Below are positions 9,449-17,995 of a stretch of DNA of 64,000 nt, piece by piece; the first letter of the stretch is position 1, and each line of letters opens with the position of its first letter. A program made the translations under genes and the position numbers. Location of the stretch: contig NZ_JAMTDV010000127.1 of the NCBI RefSeq assembly GCF_023806565.1, forward strand, positions 1 through 64,000, in the 5' to 3' direction. The notes beneath the pieces are model-generated. The model saw only the letters and a list, made by a program, of their open reading frames with translations, ran no database searches and was not told the origin of the DNA. Origin of the DNA: Accumulibacter sp. GTDB lineage: Bacteria > Pseudomonadota > Gammaproteobacteria > Burkholderiales > Rhodocyclaceae.

Positions 9449-10335
9449 GGAGAGTTTCCTTCGCCTTGCCTGGCCATTCGCCTCAGCTGTGCCTTGACGA
9501 GACTGATCGTGAGCCGCTGCAACGGATTCCTGTAACCGAACGGGCGCCAGGTGCGCACAAGACGCATTCGGTAAGCATCGAAATGGCTGCCCCAGGGAGC
9601 AAACCTCACCCCACCGCGACCAAGAAGAAGCTTGAGCACCTCGACGCCCGTAATCCCCGCACAGAGCTGACACGCGGCCGCACTCGATGGGCCGCGGCGT
9701 TCCGCCAGATTGATGCGCGTCTGGTCGGCAACGTAGCCCCTTTGCAGCATCGCCGGTGACAAGCCGACCAAGAAACGGATCGACATTTCCAGTTCGTCGC
9801 CAGCATCCCAACCGAAGTACTCCTGAAACGACATTCCTCCGGGGCCAAAGACCAGCAGCGCGGTACCCAGGCCCAGCGGGGCCGCGGTTACCACCGGAAT
9901 CCCCCTGCGTTCACAGGCAGCAAACGTTCTCGACCGCGCCCCATGGGCGAAGAAATCGAGGCCATCGACGTACACATCGGCGCCGTCGAGAAAACGATCA
10001 ACTGATTCGGGCTGCACCCCTTCCGGGAAAGTACGAAGTTCGATCTCCGGATTGATCTCCCGGAGCATGCCGGCCATCACGTCCACCTTCGAGCTCCCAA
10101 GCGTGTCCATGGTCGCACCGATCTGTCGATTGAAATTGCCCATCTCGAACACGTCGAAATCAGCAATCGCAAAGCGGCCGACCCCAAGCCGTGCCAAAGT
10201 CAGGAGGTGCACTCCGCCAACCCCGCCCAAGCCACCAATGGCCACACAACTCTGCCGCAGCGTCTCTTGCTCTGCCTCGGTCACCCAGCCGATGTTTCTC
10301 GAAAAGGCTTCGCCGTAATCAAAGTCTCCCATCAC
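9445..10335 (-). CDS. ThiF/HesA/MoeB-family adenylyltransferase (E1-like)
   Basis: E1-like enzyme of 296 aa. The nucleotide-binding glycine loop IGGLGGVGG lies near residues 33-41. The DFDVFEMGNFNRQ segment gives the D, N and R residues that contact ATP and magnesium. SSKVD and a CQLC pair near the end match the family. Such enzymes adenylate a C-terminal glycine of a ubiquitin-like or peptide substrate; no such substrate is encoded nearby. GTG (10335) is preferred over the adjacent ATG because AGGAGG lies 9 nt before it. It is the first gene of the coupled pair and is divergent from the permease operon, with 70 bp between them for both promoters. Confidence 0.85.
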   Translation of the reverse strand: MMGDFDYGEAFSRNIGWVTEAEQETLRQSCVAIGGLGGVGGVHLLTLARLGVGRFAIADFDVFEMGNFNRQIGATMDTLGSSKVDVMAGMLREINPEIELRTFPEGVQPESVDRFLDGADVYVDGLDFFAHGARSRTFAACERRGIPVVTAAPLGLGTALLVFGPGGMSFQEYFGWDAGDELEMSIRFLVGLSPAMLQRGYVADQTRINLAERRGPSSAAACQLCAGITGVEVLKLLLGRGGVRFAPWGSHFDAYRMRLVRTWRPFGYRNPLQRLTISLVKAQLRRMARQGEGNSP

Positions 10336-10405
10336 CCGGTCTGACCTCCTGAACTTCGTACTACAATGAGAACACGAACATTACCTCAAGCATCATCGGC
10401 CGCCA

Positions 10406-11638
10406 ATGACTACTTTTCTGATGACCGACTTGAGGGTGGCAATGCGCAATCTCCAGCGCAACAAGCATCGCACCATGGTTGCGGTGCTGACCGTGACCAT
10501 GGGCATCGTCGCCTTCCTGCTCGCGGGAGGCTTCGTCGAATGGATATTCACCAGCATGCGCGAGGCAACCATCCGCTCTCAACTGGGCCACATTCAGGTG
10601 GTCAGGCCCGGCTACATGACGAAAGGGATCGCCGATCCTTACCACTATCTTCTGCCGGCACGGTCCGCCGCGTTGGAAAGCCTGTTGCAAGCGGAAGGAG
10701 TGGAGAGTGTAGCGCAGCGACTCGCATTCAGCGGTTTGGTCAGTCACGGGGACGTAACGGTCACTTTCATCGGCGAGGGCATCGAACCGGAACGCGAACT
10801 GGTCATCAGTAACGAGATTGTCCTCAGTTCGGGAAAGAACCTCACTCAGCCAAACGAAAAGGCGGCGTTGCTGGGGGAAGGATTGGCCAAGAACCTGGGT
10901 GTCGAACCGGGAGACGATATCGTTCTTCTGGTCACCACGGCAAACGGCGCGGCCAATGCCATCGAAGTCAAGGTTTCCGGCGCTTTTCTTACGGACTCGA
11001 AGGAGTTTGACGACAATGCCTTACGTCTGCCGATTGATCTGGCACGCAAGCTGATGCGCGTCGAAGGTGCTACATCCTGGGTTGTTCTGCTGGACAAAAC
11101 CGAGAGGACGCAGACCATGGTTGGCAGGTTGCGCGCCCTGCTTCCCGAACGGGACTTCGAGGTAATTCCGTGGACCGATCTGGCGGACTTCTACAACAAG
11201 ACCGTGCTGCTGTACAGCAAACAGATCGACCTGATGATGTACGTCATCGGCATGCTGATCGTGCTGACCATTTCCAACACCCAGATGACGAGTGTTCTTG
11301 AGCGCACGACCGAAATTGGGACGATCATGGCGATGGGCCAGCACAGTTCTCGCGTGTTGCAGATCTTCCTCATCGAAGGCTTCCTGATCGGGATCATTGG
11401 TGGCGTGACCGGCGTGTCAACGGGATACCTGTTGGCAACCGTGCTTTCGATCGTCGGGATCCCGATGCCACCACCGCCTGGAATGATCGTAGGGTTTACT
11501 GCGGAAATACTCGTAAACGGGAAAATGGTGATCGACGCATTGCTTCTCGCTTTGGTGACGACCTTGTTGGCCAGCGTGCTGCCAGCACGAAAGGCCAGCC
11601 GAATGAACATCGTTGACGCCCTGCGCTGCAACCAGTGA
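10406..11638 (+). CDS. ABC transporter permease, FtsX/MacB-LolCE type
   Basis: Membrane protein of 410 aa with the FtsX-like layout. There is one N-terminal TM segment (MVAVLTVTMGIVAFLLAGGFV), a large periplasmic domain, and three C-terminal TM segments, the last followed by LPARKASRMNIVDALR, a typical end of MacB-family permeases. Such permeases move lipoproteins, lipids or peptides across the cell envelope by mechanotransmission and do not form a channel. It overlaps the next permease gene by 4 bp, and the pair would form a heterodimer like LolC/LolE. No ATP-binding subunit or periplasmic adaptor is next to them. A second ATG five codons in is an alternative start. Confidence 0.85.
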   Translation: MTTFLMTDLRVAMRNLQRNKHRTMVAVLTVTMGIVAFLLAGGFVEWIFTSMREATIRSQLGHIQVVRPGYMTKGIADPYHYLLPARSAALESLLQAEGVESVAQRLAFSGLVSHGDVTVTFIGEGIEPERELVISNEIVLSSGKNLTQPNEKAALLGEGLAKNLGVEPGDDIVLLVTTANGAANAIEVKVSGAFLTDSKEFDDNALRLPIDLARKLMRVEGATSWVVLLDKTERTQTMVGRLRALLPERDFEVIPWTDLADFYNKTVLLYSKQIDLMMYVIGMLIVLTISNTQMTSVLERTTEIGTIMAMGQHSSRVLQIFLIEGFLIGIIGGVTGVSTGYLLATVLSIVGIPMPPPPGMIVGFTAEILVNGKMVIDALLLALVTTLLASVLPARKASRMNIVDALRCNQ

Positions 11639-12867
11639 AGAGGTTTGTTCCAGGGCGACTTGTGCTCGCCATGCGCAACATTTTCCGGCATCGAACACGG
11701 ACAATAGCCACTTTGGCGGCAATCAGCCTCGGTGTCGCAAGCCTGATTATTGCTGGTGGCTTCGTTCGCGACGCGCTGGTACAACTGGGAGAAGCCACCA
11801 TTCACTCACAGACGGGGCACATCCAGTTGACGAAAGAGGGTTTCCGCGCGAGTCGGGCGCGAGCCTCTGAATCGCACCTGATTGAGAATCCGGAACAAGT
11901 CAAGGCGCTGCTTACGGGATTGCCGGGGGTTGAGGAACTGGTCGCCAGGATAAATTTTTCCGGAATGGTGAACAACGGCAAGCGTGATCTTGGAATTGTC
12001 GGTGATGGTATCGAACCGGACGCAGAAGCAAGAATTGGCAGCTTCATGCACTATGTCGAAGGCCGCCCCCTGGCAGACCATGATGGCGATGGAATCGTTG
12101 TCGGAGAGGGCGTGGCGCGAACGCTCAACCTGGCAATAGGCGATCAAGTGACCCTGATTCTCAGTCTGGCCCAAGGAGCTGTAAACACGAGGGATTTTCG
12201 CGTGGTGGGCGTCTTTCAGAGTTTCTCCAAGGAGTTCGACGCGCGCGCGGTGAGGATTCCTCTGGCGGCTACACGCGAATTGCTCGATACGGAGTCGGCT
12301 CACGTCCTGGTCATGACGCTGAGCGATACGCAAGAAACGGCGCGCGCAGTCAACGCCGTGCGCGCACGTGTCGCCGGGTTCGGCATCGAGGTGCTCCCGT
12401 GGAAGGAACTGGCGGACTTTTACGAGAAGACAGTCGAACTCTATGACGCTCAGTTCGGCGTCCTGCGACTCATCATTCTCCTGATGGTGGTGCTGAGCGT
12501 AACCAACAGCGTCAACATGAGCCTCTTTGAGCGTGGGCGGGAGTTTGGCACCCTGCAGGCTCTGGGCAACAGGCCGGCACGAGTGTTTGAGCTGATCATG
12601 ACCGAGAGCGCCCTGCTGGGTCTGCTTGGCGCCATCGGAGGAATGGTCCTGGCCGGAGTCGTGGCGTGGATTGTCTCGGCCATTGGCATCCCGATGCCTC
12701 CCCCCCCCAACTCCAACATGGGATACCTCGCCGTGATTCGTCTCACACCAGGTGATGTGCTCGGCGCTGGAGTGATCGGTCTTGTCGCCACATGCCTTGC
12801 GACAATCATTCCCGCTCGAAGGGCGTCCTGCCGACCGATCGTGGAAGCGTTACGGCACGGCACCTGA
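11635..12867 (+). CDS. ABC transporter permease, FtsX/MacB-LolCE type (second subunit)
   Basis: Paralogue of the preceding gene with identical length (410 aa) and layout: N-terminal TM (IATLAAISLGVASLIIAGGFV), GHIQLTKEGF early in the periplasmic domain, three C-terminal TMs, and an end of IIPARRASCRPIVEALR. The start is a GTG overlapping the previous TGA (GTGA), giving translational coupling. Both copies share the motif GIPMPPPP in the loop before the last TM, pointing to a tandem duplication. It probably pairs with the upstream permease. The ATPase that powers them must be encoded elsewhere. Confidence 0.85.
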   Translation: MKRFVPGRLVLAMRNIFRHRTRTIATLAAISLGVASLIIAGGFVRDALVQLGEATIHSQTGHIQLTKEGFRASRARASESHLIENPEQVKALLTGLPGVEELVARINFSGMVNNGKRDLGIVGDGIEPDAEARIGSFMHYVEGRPLADHDGDGIVVGEGVARTLNLAIGDQVTLILSLAQGAVNTRDFRVVGVFQSFSKEFDARAVRIPLAATRELLDTESAHVLVMTLSDTQETARAVNAVRARVAGFGIEVLPWKELADFYEKTVELYDAQFGVLRLIILLMVVLSVTNSVNMSLFERGREFGTLQALGNRPARVFELIMTESALLGLLGAIGGMVLAGVVAWIVSAIGIPMPPPPNSNMGYLAVIRLTPGDVLGAGVIGLVATCLATIIPARRASCRPIVEALRHGT

Positions 12868-13024
12868 TGCCATCACGCCATCTCATGACCAAGCCCTAAC
12901 AACCGAAGGCAACCGGGAAACCCACCGACTGGCGGGAGCGCGTCAGATCAAGTTCCTGCCCCGAACAGCCGGCGGCGATCGGCGCGCCACGACAAGCGGG
13001 GAAGTCGCAGGAGACGTCTGACAC

Positions 13025-14125
13025 TCAGACGATCACGCCGCCTCCGAGACAAACCCGGCTTTCGTAGATCGCCACCGACTGTCCGGGCGTCACCGCCCAC
13101 TGCGGCTCGGCGAACCTGACCATACAACTGTCGACGCCAACGCGCTCCAATTCGCAGGGAGCGTCGGTCTGCCGGTAGCGCGTCTTGGCGGTATATACCC
13201 AGTGTGCATGCGGCGGTTCACCGGCCACCCAGGAAAGCTCCCGGGCGCTGAGTTCGTCGCTCTGCAGCGCCGGATGCGAGTGCCCCTGCACGACGTAGAG
13301 AATGTTGCGGAAAACGTCCTTGCGGGCGACAAACCAAGCGTCGTGATCACCCGTGTCGCCGCTCTTGCCACCCTTGACGCCACCGATGTGCAAGCCCTTG
13401 CGCTGACCGATGGTGTGATAGGCGACTCCATCATGCTCACCGAGCAGGCGGTCGTCGTCGAGGCAGCGAATTTCTCCCTTGGCAGGTGGCAGATACCGCG
13501 TCAGAAAGTCCTTGAACGGCCGCTCGCCGATGAAGCAGATGCCGGTCGAATCCTTCTTCAGAGCGACATGCAGACCCGCCTCTTCGGCGATCCTGCGCAC
13601 TTCACGCTTGTACAGGCCGGCCAGGGGAAAAAGTGTGCTCGCCAGTTGCCGTTGATCGAGGCGATGCAGGAAGTAGCTCTGGTCCTTGTTGCCGTCCTCG
13701 GCCTTGAGCAACTGCCATTTCCCCTGGAATTCGCGCACGCCGGCATAATGCCCGGTGGCAATGCGCTCAGCCCCAATTTGCCGCGCGTGCTCGAGAAAGG
13801 CATTGAACTTGATTTCCGAGTTGCAGAGGACATCCGGGTTCGGGGTGCGGCCAGCCCGATACTCGTCGAGGAATCGAGCAAAAACGCGCTCCCTGTACTG
13901 TTTGGCAAAATTCACCGCCTCGACTTCGATGCCGAGGGTGTCGGCCACGCTCATCACGTCGACCAGGTCCTGTCGCGATGAACAATACTCGTCGGTATCG
14001 TCGTCCTCCCAGTTCTTCATGAACAGGCCGTGCACCTGCCAGCCCTGCCGCTTCAGCAGCAGGGCTGCGACCGACGAATCAACGCCGCCCGACAGACCGA
14101 CGACAACGCTCTTTCCCTGGTTCAT
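13025..14125 (-). CDS. mnmA: tRNA-specific 2-thiouridylase MnmA
   Basis: Cytoplasmic enzyme of 366 aa that adds sulfur to U34 of tRNA-Lys, -Glu and -Gln, taking sulfur from the TusE/IscS relay. The PP-loop GLSGGVDSS that binds ATP is at residues 10-18. The two catalytic cysteines are C101 (in [12 protein letters not shown]) and C197 (in GICFIGER). The tRNA-contact segment [10 protein letters not shown] follows. Length matches the family. The start is the ATG at 14125, just upstream of the signature. The upstream exported-protein gene ends 12 bp before it on the same strand, so they may be co-transcribed. Confidence 0.97.
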   Translation of the reverse strand: MNQGKSVVVGLSGGVDSSVAALLLKRQGWQVHGLFMKNWEDDDTDEYCSSRQDLVDVMSVADTLGIEVEAVNFAKQYRERVFARFLDEYRAGRTPNPDVLCNSEIKFNAFLEHARQIGAERIATGHYAGVREFQGKWQLLKAEDGNKDQSYFLHRLDQRQLASTLFPLAGLYKREVRRIAEEAGLHVALKKDSTGICFIGERPFKDFLTRYLPPAKGEIRCLDDDRLLGEHDGVAYHTIGQRKGLHIGGVKGGKSGDTGDHDAWFVARKDVFRNILYVVQGHSHPALQSDELSARELSWVAGEPPHAHWVYTAKTRYRQTDAPCELERVGVDSCMVRFAEPQWAVTPGQSVAIYESRVCLGGGVIV

Positions 14126-14137
14126 TCGGGTACCTCG

Positions 14138-14761
14138 CTAGCGTGGCGAGCCACGGGCAAATCCGCCGCCGGTCGCCCTGCCACTCCCGCTCTCCACCTG
14201 GCCTTCGCCATCCAGCCAGTTGGCCAGCGGCAGCACGGCCGCCGGGCGGCCATTGTCGCGAAACCAGCTATCGACGACAAAGCGCGCCGGTTCGCCGCCG
14301 TCCGCCGTCGGCGCTGCAAGCTCCTCGATCTGCGCCGAATAGTGCAACTCGAACAGATAGCGCACGCGCCATGCGGGCTCCGCGACCCGGTGGAAGTGCA
14401 GCCAGCCGTGATCTGCGAGCAGTTGCAGCAGGAGAGTCGTCGTCGTCGAGTGATCGATGCAGTCCATCCGCCCGTACACGCCGTCGTCGGCAAAGTTCCC
14501 GCCGCGGTCCGCCGAGATCGGCGACTGCTCGCCAGCCCAGGCAAGCAACTGGCCAATCGCCAGCGACAGCCGCTCCCGCTCCTCCTCGGCGTTGCGCGCG
14601 ATACCGATGAGGTCACGCAACTGCGTCAGTTGGCTGTCGCTGTAGTGGACTTCCTGCTCGACCAGACAACCGTAGTTGTAGCAGACCCTGACCGAATCGG
14701 CCGAATCTGCCATGGCGGCCGACGCCAGGCCGCCCAGAATCAGGAAGCTCAGCCAGCGCAT
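14138..14761 (-). CDS. Hypothetical exported protein
   Basis: Protein of 207 aa with a signal peptide (MRWLSFLILGGLASAAMA, cleavage before DSADS). The mature part has a pair of cysteines early (VCYNYGC) and a third in YGRMDCIDHSTTTTLLLQLL, a pattern reminiscent of transglutaminase-like or peptidase-like folds with a C and H in a short motif. I do not recognise the family with confidence. It overlaps the upstream Nudix gene by 13 bp and ends 12 bp before mnmA, so it sits in a nudix/exported protein/mnmA operon. Confidence 0.7.
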   Translation of the reverse strand: MRWLSFLILGGLASAAMADSADSVRVCYNYGCLVEQEVHYSDSQLTQLRDLIGIARNAEEERERLSLAIGQLLAWAGEQSPISADRGGNFADDGVYGRMDCIDHSTTTTLLLQLLADHGWLHFHRVAEPAWRVRYLFELHYSAQIEELAAPTADGGEPARFVVDSWFRDNGRPAAVLPLANWLDGEGQVESGSGRATGGGFARGSPR

Positions 14762-15204
14762 GCGCAGTGTCGCAAGAGCTCCAGCGGATAACGCCGACCA
14801 GCCAGCCAGTCCTCGATGCAGCGCAGAACCAGCGAACTGCGATGCCGCGCCTGCACCGCCCGTATTTCGTCGAGCGTCAGCCAGTGTGCGGCCAGGATGC
14901 CCTCGTCGAGCGTCCGTCCCGGATCGTGGGCGGTAATCTCGCCGCCGAAAGCGAAGCGCAGGTAGGTCACGTCACGTGCCTCGTTGCGGTAGTTGTAGAT
15001 CCCGACCAGGTATTGTGGCAGCAGCGTACAGGCCGTTTCCTCAAGAGTCTCGCGAATCACGGCGGCAATCAGCGACTCGCCGCACTCCAGATGGCCAGCC
15101 GGCTGATTGTAGCAAATGCCATATTCGGTTGCTTCCTCGACGAGCAGGAACCGACCATCGCGTTCGAGCACCGAAGCGACCGTGACGTTGGGTTTCCAGA
15201 CCAT
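14749..15204 (-). CDS. nudJ: Nudix hydrolase, NudJ-like
   Basis: Nudix enzyme of about 151 aa. The Nudix box GHLECGESLIAAVIRETLEETA matches GX5EX7REUXEEXGU except for the final position. The opening KPNVTVASVLERDGRFLLVEE is typical of NudJ, which hydrolyses thiamine pyrophosphate precursors and nucleoside di- and triphosphates and often sits next to mnmA, as here. I chose the ATG at 15204 because conserved sequence starts there. An ATG at 15237 is possible. There is no clear ribosome-binding site for either. Confidence 0.88.
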   Translation of the reverse strand: MVWKPNVTVASVLERDGRFLLVEEATEYGICYNQPAGHLECGESLIAAVIRETLEETACTLLPQYLVGIYNYRNEARDVTYLRFAFGGEITAHDPGRTLDEGILAAHWLTLDEIRAVQARHRSSLVLRCIEDWLAGRRYPLELLRHCACAG

Positions 15205-15308
15205 GGCAAAGGCTTTGCGGGGTGGCAATGGCGCCATTTTACCGCCAACCGGGGGGCGAAATCGGCTAGAATTTTGGCTTCTGGTTTCCAGCAAAGGGAG
15301 AGAAGACC

Positions 15309-16229
15309 ATGTCCATGGCGGATCGCGATGGCTTCATCTGGTACGATGGCAAGCTGGTGCCCTGGCGCCACGCGACGACCCACGTCCTGACCCACACGCT
15401 GCATTACGGCATGGGTGTTTTCGAGGGAATCCGCGCCTACAAAGCCGAACAGGGCACCGCCATTTTTCGTCTCGCCGAGCATACCGACCGGCTCTTCAAC
15501 TCGGCATACATCTTCCAGATGAAGATGCCGTACGAGAAGGAAGCGCTGATGGAAGCGCAAAAGGAAGTGGTGCGCGCCAACCAGCTCGAATCGTGCTACA
15601 TCCGGCCGATCGTCTTCTATGGATCCGAGGCAATGGGCATCGCCGCCACTTCAGTCAGCACACACGTCGCCATCGCCGCCTGGCCATGGGGCGCCTACCT
15701 CGGCGCCGAAGGCATGGAAAAAGGCATCCGCGTCAAGACCTCGTCGTTCACTCGCCATCACGTGAATGTGAACATGTGCCGATCGAAGTCCGTCGGCACC
15801 TACACCAACTCGATCCTGGCCCACCAGGAAGTCGCGCACGACGGTTACGACGAGGCACTCCTGCTCGATGTTGATGGGTACGTCGCGGAAGGAGCCGGCG
15901 AGAACGTATTCATCGTGAAGAAGGGCAAGCTATATACCCCGGATCTGACTTCCTGCCTCGAAGGAATCACGCGCGATTCCGTCCTCCAGCTTGCCGACGA
16001 ACTGGGCATACCGGTGATCGAGAAGCGGATTACTCGTGACGAGGTCTATTGCGCCGACGAGGCTTTCTTCACCGGGACCGCTGCCGAGGTGACACCCATT
16101 CGCGAACTCGACAATCGCCAGATCGGTACGGGCCAGCGCGGCCCGATCACTACCAGAATCCAGAGTCTGTTCTTCGACTGCGTAAACGGCCGCGTCGCGG
16201 GGCATGCGGACTGGCTCGCCTACGTCTGA
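15309..16229 (+). CDS. ilvE: Branched-chain amino acid aminotransferase
   Basis: PLP-dependent class IV aminotransferase of 306 aa catalysing the last step of leucine, isoleucine and valine synthesis. The PLP-binding lysine is K160 within the RSKSVGTYTNS segment. The class IV signature GYVAEGAGENVFIVKKG follows, and TPDLTSCLEGITRDS is conserved. The N-terminus has LHYGMGVFEGIRAY, typical of bacterial IlvE. GGGAGA lies upstream of the ATG. It heads a run of six same-strand genes (zf-CHCC, waaF, SnoaL-like, yheT, phosphohexomutase) with short spacings or overlaps. Confidence 0.96.
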   Translation: MSMADRDGFIWYDGKLVPWRHATTHVLTHTLHYGMGVFEGIRAYKAEQGTAIFRLAEHTDRLFNSAYIFQMKMPYEKEALMEAQKEVVRANQLESCYIRPIVFYGSEAMGIAATSVSTHVAIAAWPWGAYLGAEGMEKGIRVKTSSFTRHHVNVNMCRSKSVGTYTNSILAHQEVAHDGYDEALLLDVDGYVAEGAGENVFIVKKGKLYTPDLTSCLEGITRDSVLQLADELGIPVIEKRITRDEVYCADEAFFTGTAAEVTPIRELDNRQIGTGQRGPITTRIQSLFFDCVNGRVAGHADWLAYV

Positions 16230-16248
16230 ACTTTGCAAGGTTGCCAAC

Positions 16249-16443
16249 ATGTCTCAGAAGACCCAGAACCCGATCGAGGTCACCGCAGAGGACCTGCCCT
16301 TGCACTGCCCGACCAAGGATGCCCCGCTGTGGGCCAGGCATCCACGTATCTTCCTGGACATTGCGCACAGCGGCGAGGCAGTGTGCCCCTATTGCAGCGC
16401 CCACTATGTGCTCAAGGGCGAACTACCCAAGGGACAGCACTGA
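16249..16443 (+). CDS. Small zinc-finger protein (zf-CHCC family)
   Basis: Protein of 64 aa with one conserved zinc site: LHCPT, then HPRIFLDI, then CPYCSAHYVL. This is the zf-CHCC domain, related to the NDUFS6 subunit of complex I. In betaproteobacteria this small gene sits between ilvE and the heptosyltransferase gene, as here. A metal-binding or assembly role is likely; the exact function is unknown. The start is the ATG at 16249, 19 bp after the ilvE stop. Confidence 0.88.
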   Translation: MSQKTQNPIEVTAEDLPLHCPTKDAPLWARHPRIFLDIAHSGEAVCPYCSAHYVLKGELPKGQH

Positions 16444-16541
16444 TTGCCGGCTGCGCCAAGCCGGCCGCGCAGGGAACGAGCGGGGCAACAGAGAAGATCG
16501 GCCGTGCGGTAGATTCCGTCACCAGATCCGAGCCGCCCAGC

Positions 16542-17558
16542 ATGAAGGCACTCATCGTCGCGCCGTCCTGGATCGGCGACACTGTGCTGGCCCAGGCGCT
16601 GTTCATCCGCCTGCACGAGCACACTCCCGGCCTGCAGCTCGACGCACTGGCACCGGGCTGGGTCGCACCGGTGCTCGAACGCATGCCGGAGATTGCCGAG
16701 GTGATCGAAAGTCCTTTCGCGCACGGCGAGCTGTCACTGAAAGCGCGCCACCGAATCGCCCGCCGACTGGCGGAAGGTGGTTATCGACGCGCCTACGTTC
16801 TGCCGAATTCGCTCAAGTCGGCGCTGATCCCGTTTTTTGCCGACATTCCCGAGCGCATCGGATTCATCGGAGAAAAGCGTTACGGACTGATCAACCGTCG
16901 CCACACACTGAACAAGGCGCTGCTGCCGCAAATGGCCGAACGCTTCGCGCAACTCGCCGAGGAACCCGGCGCACCGCTGCCGAGACCACTTCCGCCACCT
17001 CGTCTGAGTTCCAGCAGCGCACAACGGGCGGCCGCAGTCGCCGCGCTCGGCGTCGACTTCCCCGACAAACTGGCAGTCTTCTGCCCCGGTGCCGAGTACG
17101 GACCCGCCAAGCGCTGGCCGTCGCGGCACTTCGCGGCACTGGCCAATTCGCTGGCAAGTCTGGGCTACGCGGTCTGGCTGCTCGGTTCAGCAAAGGATCG
17201 AGCGGTTGGCCAGCAGATCGTCGACCAGGCTGATCCGGCCGGCCCGCCACGCAATCTGTGCGGCAGCACGTCGCTGACCCAGGCCATCGACCTGCTGGCC
17301 GCAGCGACGCTGGTCGTCTGCAACGATTCCGGTCTGATGCACGTCGCTGCCGCGCTCGGCCGACCGCTGATTGCCGTCTACGGATCGTCGTCACCCGAAT
17401 TCACCCCTCCCTTGTCGGCGCAAGCGACGATCGTCAGTCTGGCGCTCGAATGCAGTCCCTGTTTCCAGCGCGAGTGCCCGCTGAGGCATTTCGATTGCAT
17501 GAACAAGCTCGACCCGCAGCGCGTCCTCGACGCCTGCCTCGCCAAGGCTCGCGCATGA
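16542..17558 (+). CDS. waaF: Lipopolysaccharide heptosyltransferase II
   Basis: GT9-family enzyme of 338 aa that adds the second L-glycero-D-manno-heptose to the LPS inner core on the cytoplasmic face of the inner membrane. The start MKALIVAPSWIGDTVLAQ is the classic WaaF N-terminus. GAEYGPAKRWP and CNDSGLMHVAAALGRPLIAVYGSSSPEFTPPL are the ADP-heptose-binding signatures. Length fits the family. The 98 bp upstream to the zinc-finger gene show no other gene. Its stop overlaps the next start (ATGA), showing coupling. Confidence 0.95.
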   Translation: MKALIVAPSWIGDTVLAQALFIRLHEHTPGLQLDALAPGWVAPVLERMPEIAEVIESPFAHGELSLKARHRIARRLAEGGYRRAYVLPNSLKSALIPFFADIPERIGFIGEKRYGLINRRHTLNKALLPQMAERFAQLAEEPGAPLPRPLPPPRLSSSSAQRAAAVAALGVDFPDKLAVFCPGAEYGPAKRWPSRHFAALANSLASLGYAVWLLGSAKDRAVGQQIVDQADPAGPPRNLCGSTSLTQAIDLLAAATLVVCNDSGLMHVAAALGRPLIAVYGSSSPEFTPPLSAQATIVSLALECSPCFQRECPLRHFDCMNKLDPQRVLDACLAKARA

Positions 17559-17995
17559 TCGTCATTTTCGCCACTCCCGAGGATGTCGAAGCGGCCTTCT
17601 ACGAGGCGATCGCCCGCGCCGACCTCACTGCCCTGATGAGCGTCTGGGCCGACGACGAGGAAATCGTCTGTATCCACCCGACCGGCCAGCGCCTGACCGG
17701 TGCCGACGCGATCCGCGAAAGCTGGCGCAGCATTTTCGCCAACAACCCGCGCCTGATGGTTCGCCTGTCGCGTGGCGTACGCTGGAACGGGATGCTGCTC
17801 TCCGTGCACAACGTCGTCGAAACGCTCTACGTCGGCGACGAGCGCAAGCCACACGGACCGATGCTGGCGACCAACGTCTTCCTGCGCGGCGCCAGCGGCT
17901 GGCGACTGCTCGCACATCACTCGTCGAGCGCGGCCGACCGCGAATCGGCCACGGGCGAGGAAAATGGCGCACGCACTCCGCGGACGCTGCATTGA
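17555..17995 (+). CDS. SnoaL/NTF2-like protein
   Basis: Protein of 146 aa with the cone-like NTF2 fold signature: EAAFYEAIARADLTALMSVWADDEEIVCIHPTG, then WRSIF, then ATNVFLRGASGWRLLAHHSS. These match the SnoaL_3-type domain, which binds small ligands or acts as an isomerase or dehydratase. No specific substrate can be assigned. The start overlaps the waaF stop by 4 bp and its own stop overlaps the next gene, so it is firmly in the operon. Confidence 0.85.
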   Translation: MIVIFATPEDVEAAFYEAIARADLTALMSVWADDEEIVCIHPTGQRLTGADAIRESWRSIFANNPRLMVRLSRGVRWNGMLLSVHNVVETLYVGDERKPHGPMLATNVFLRGASGWRLLAHHSSSAADRESATGEENGARTPRTLH

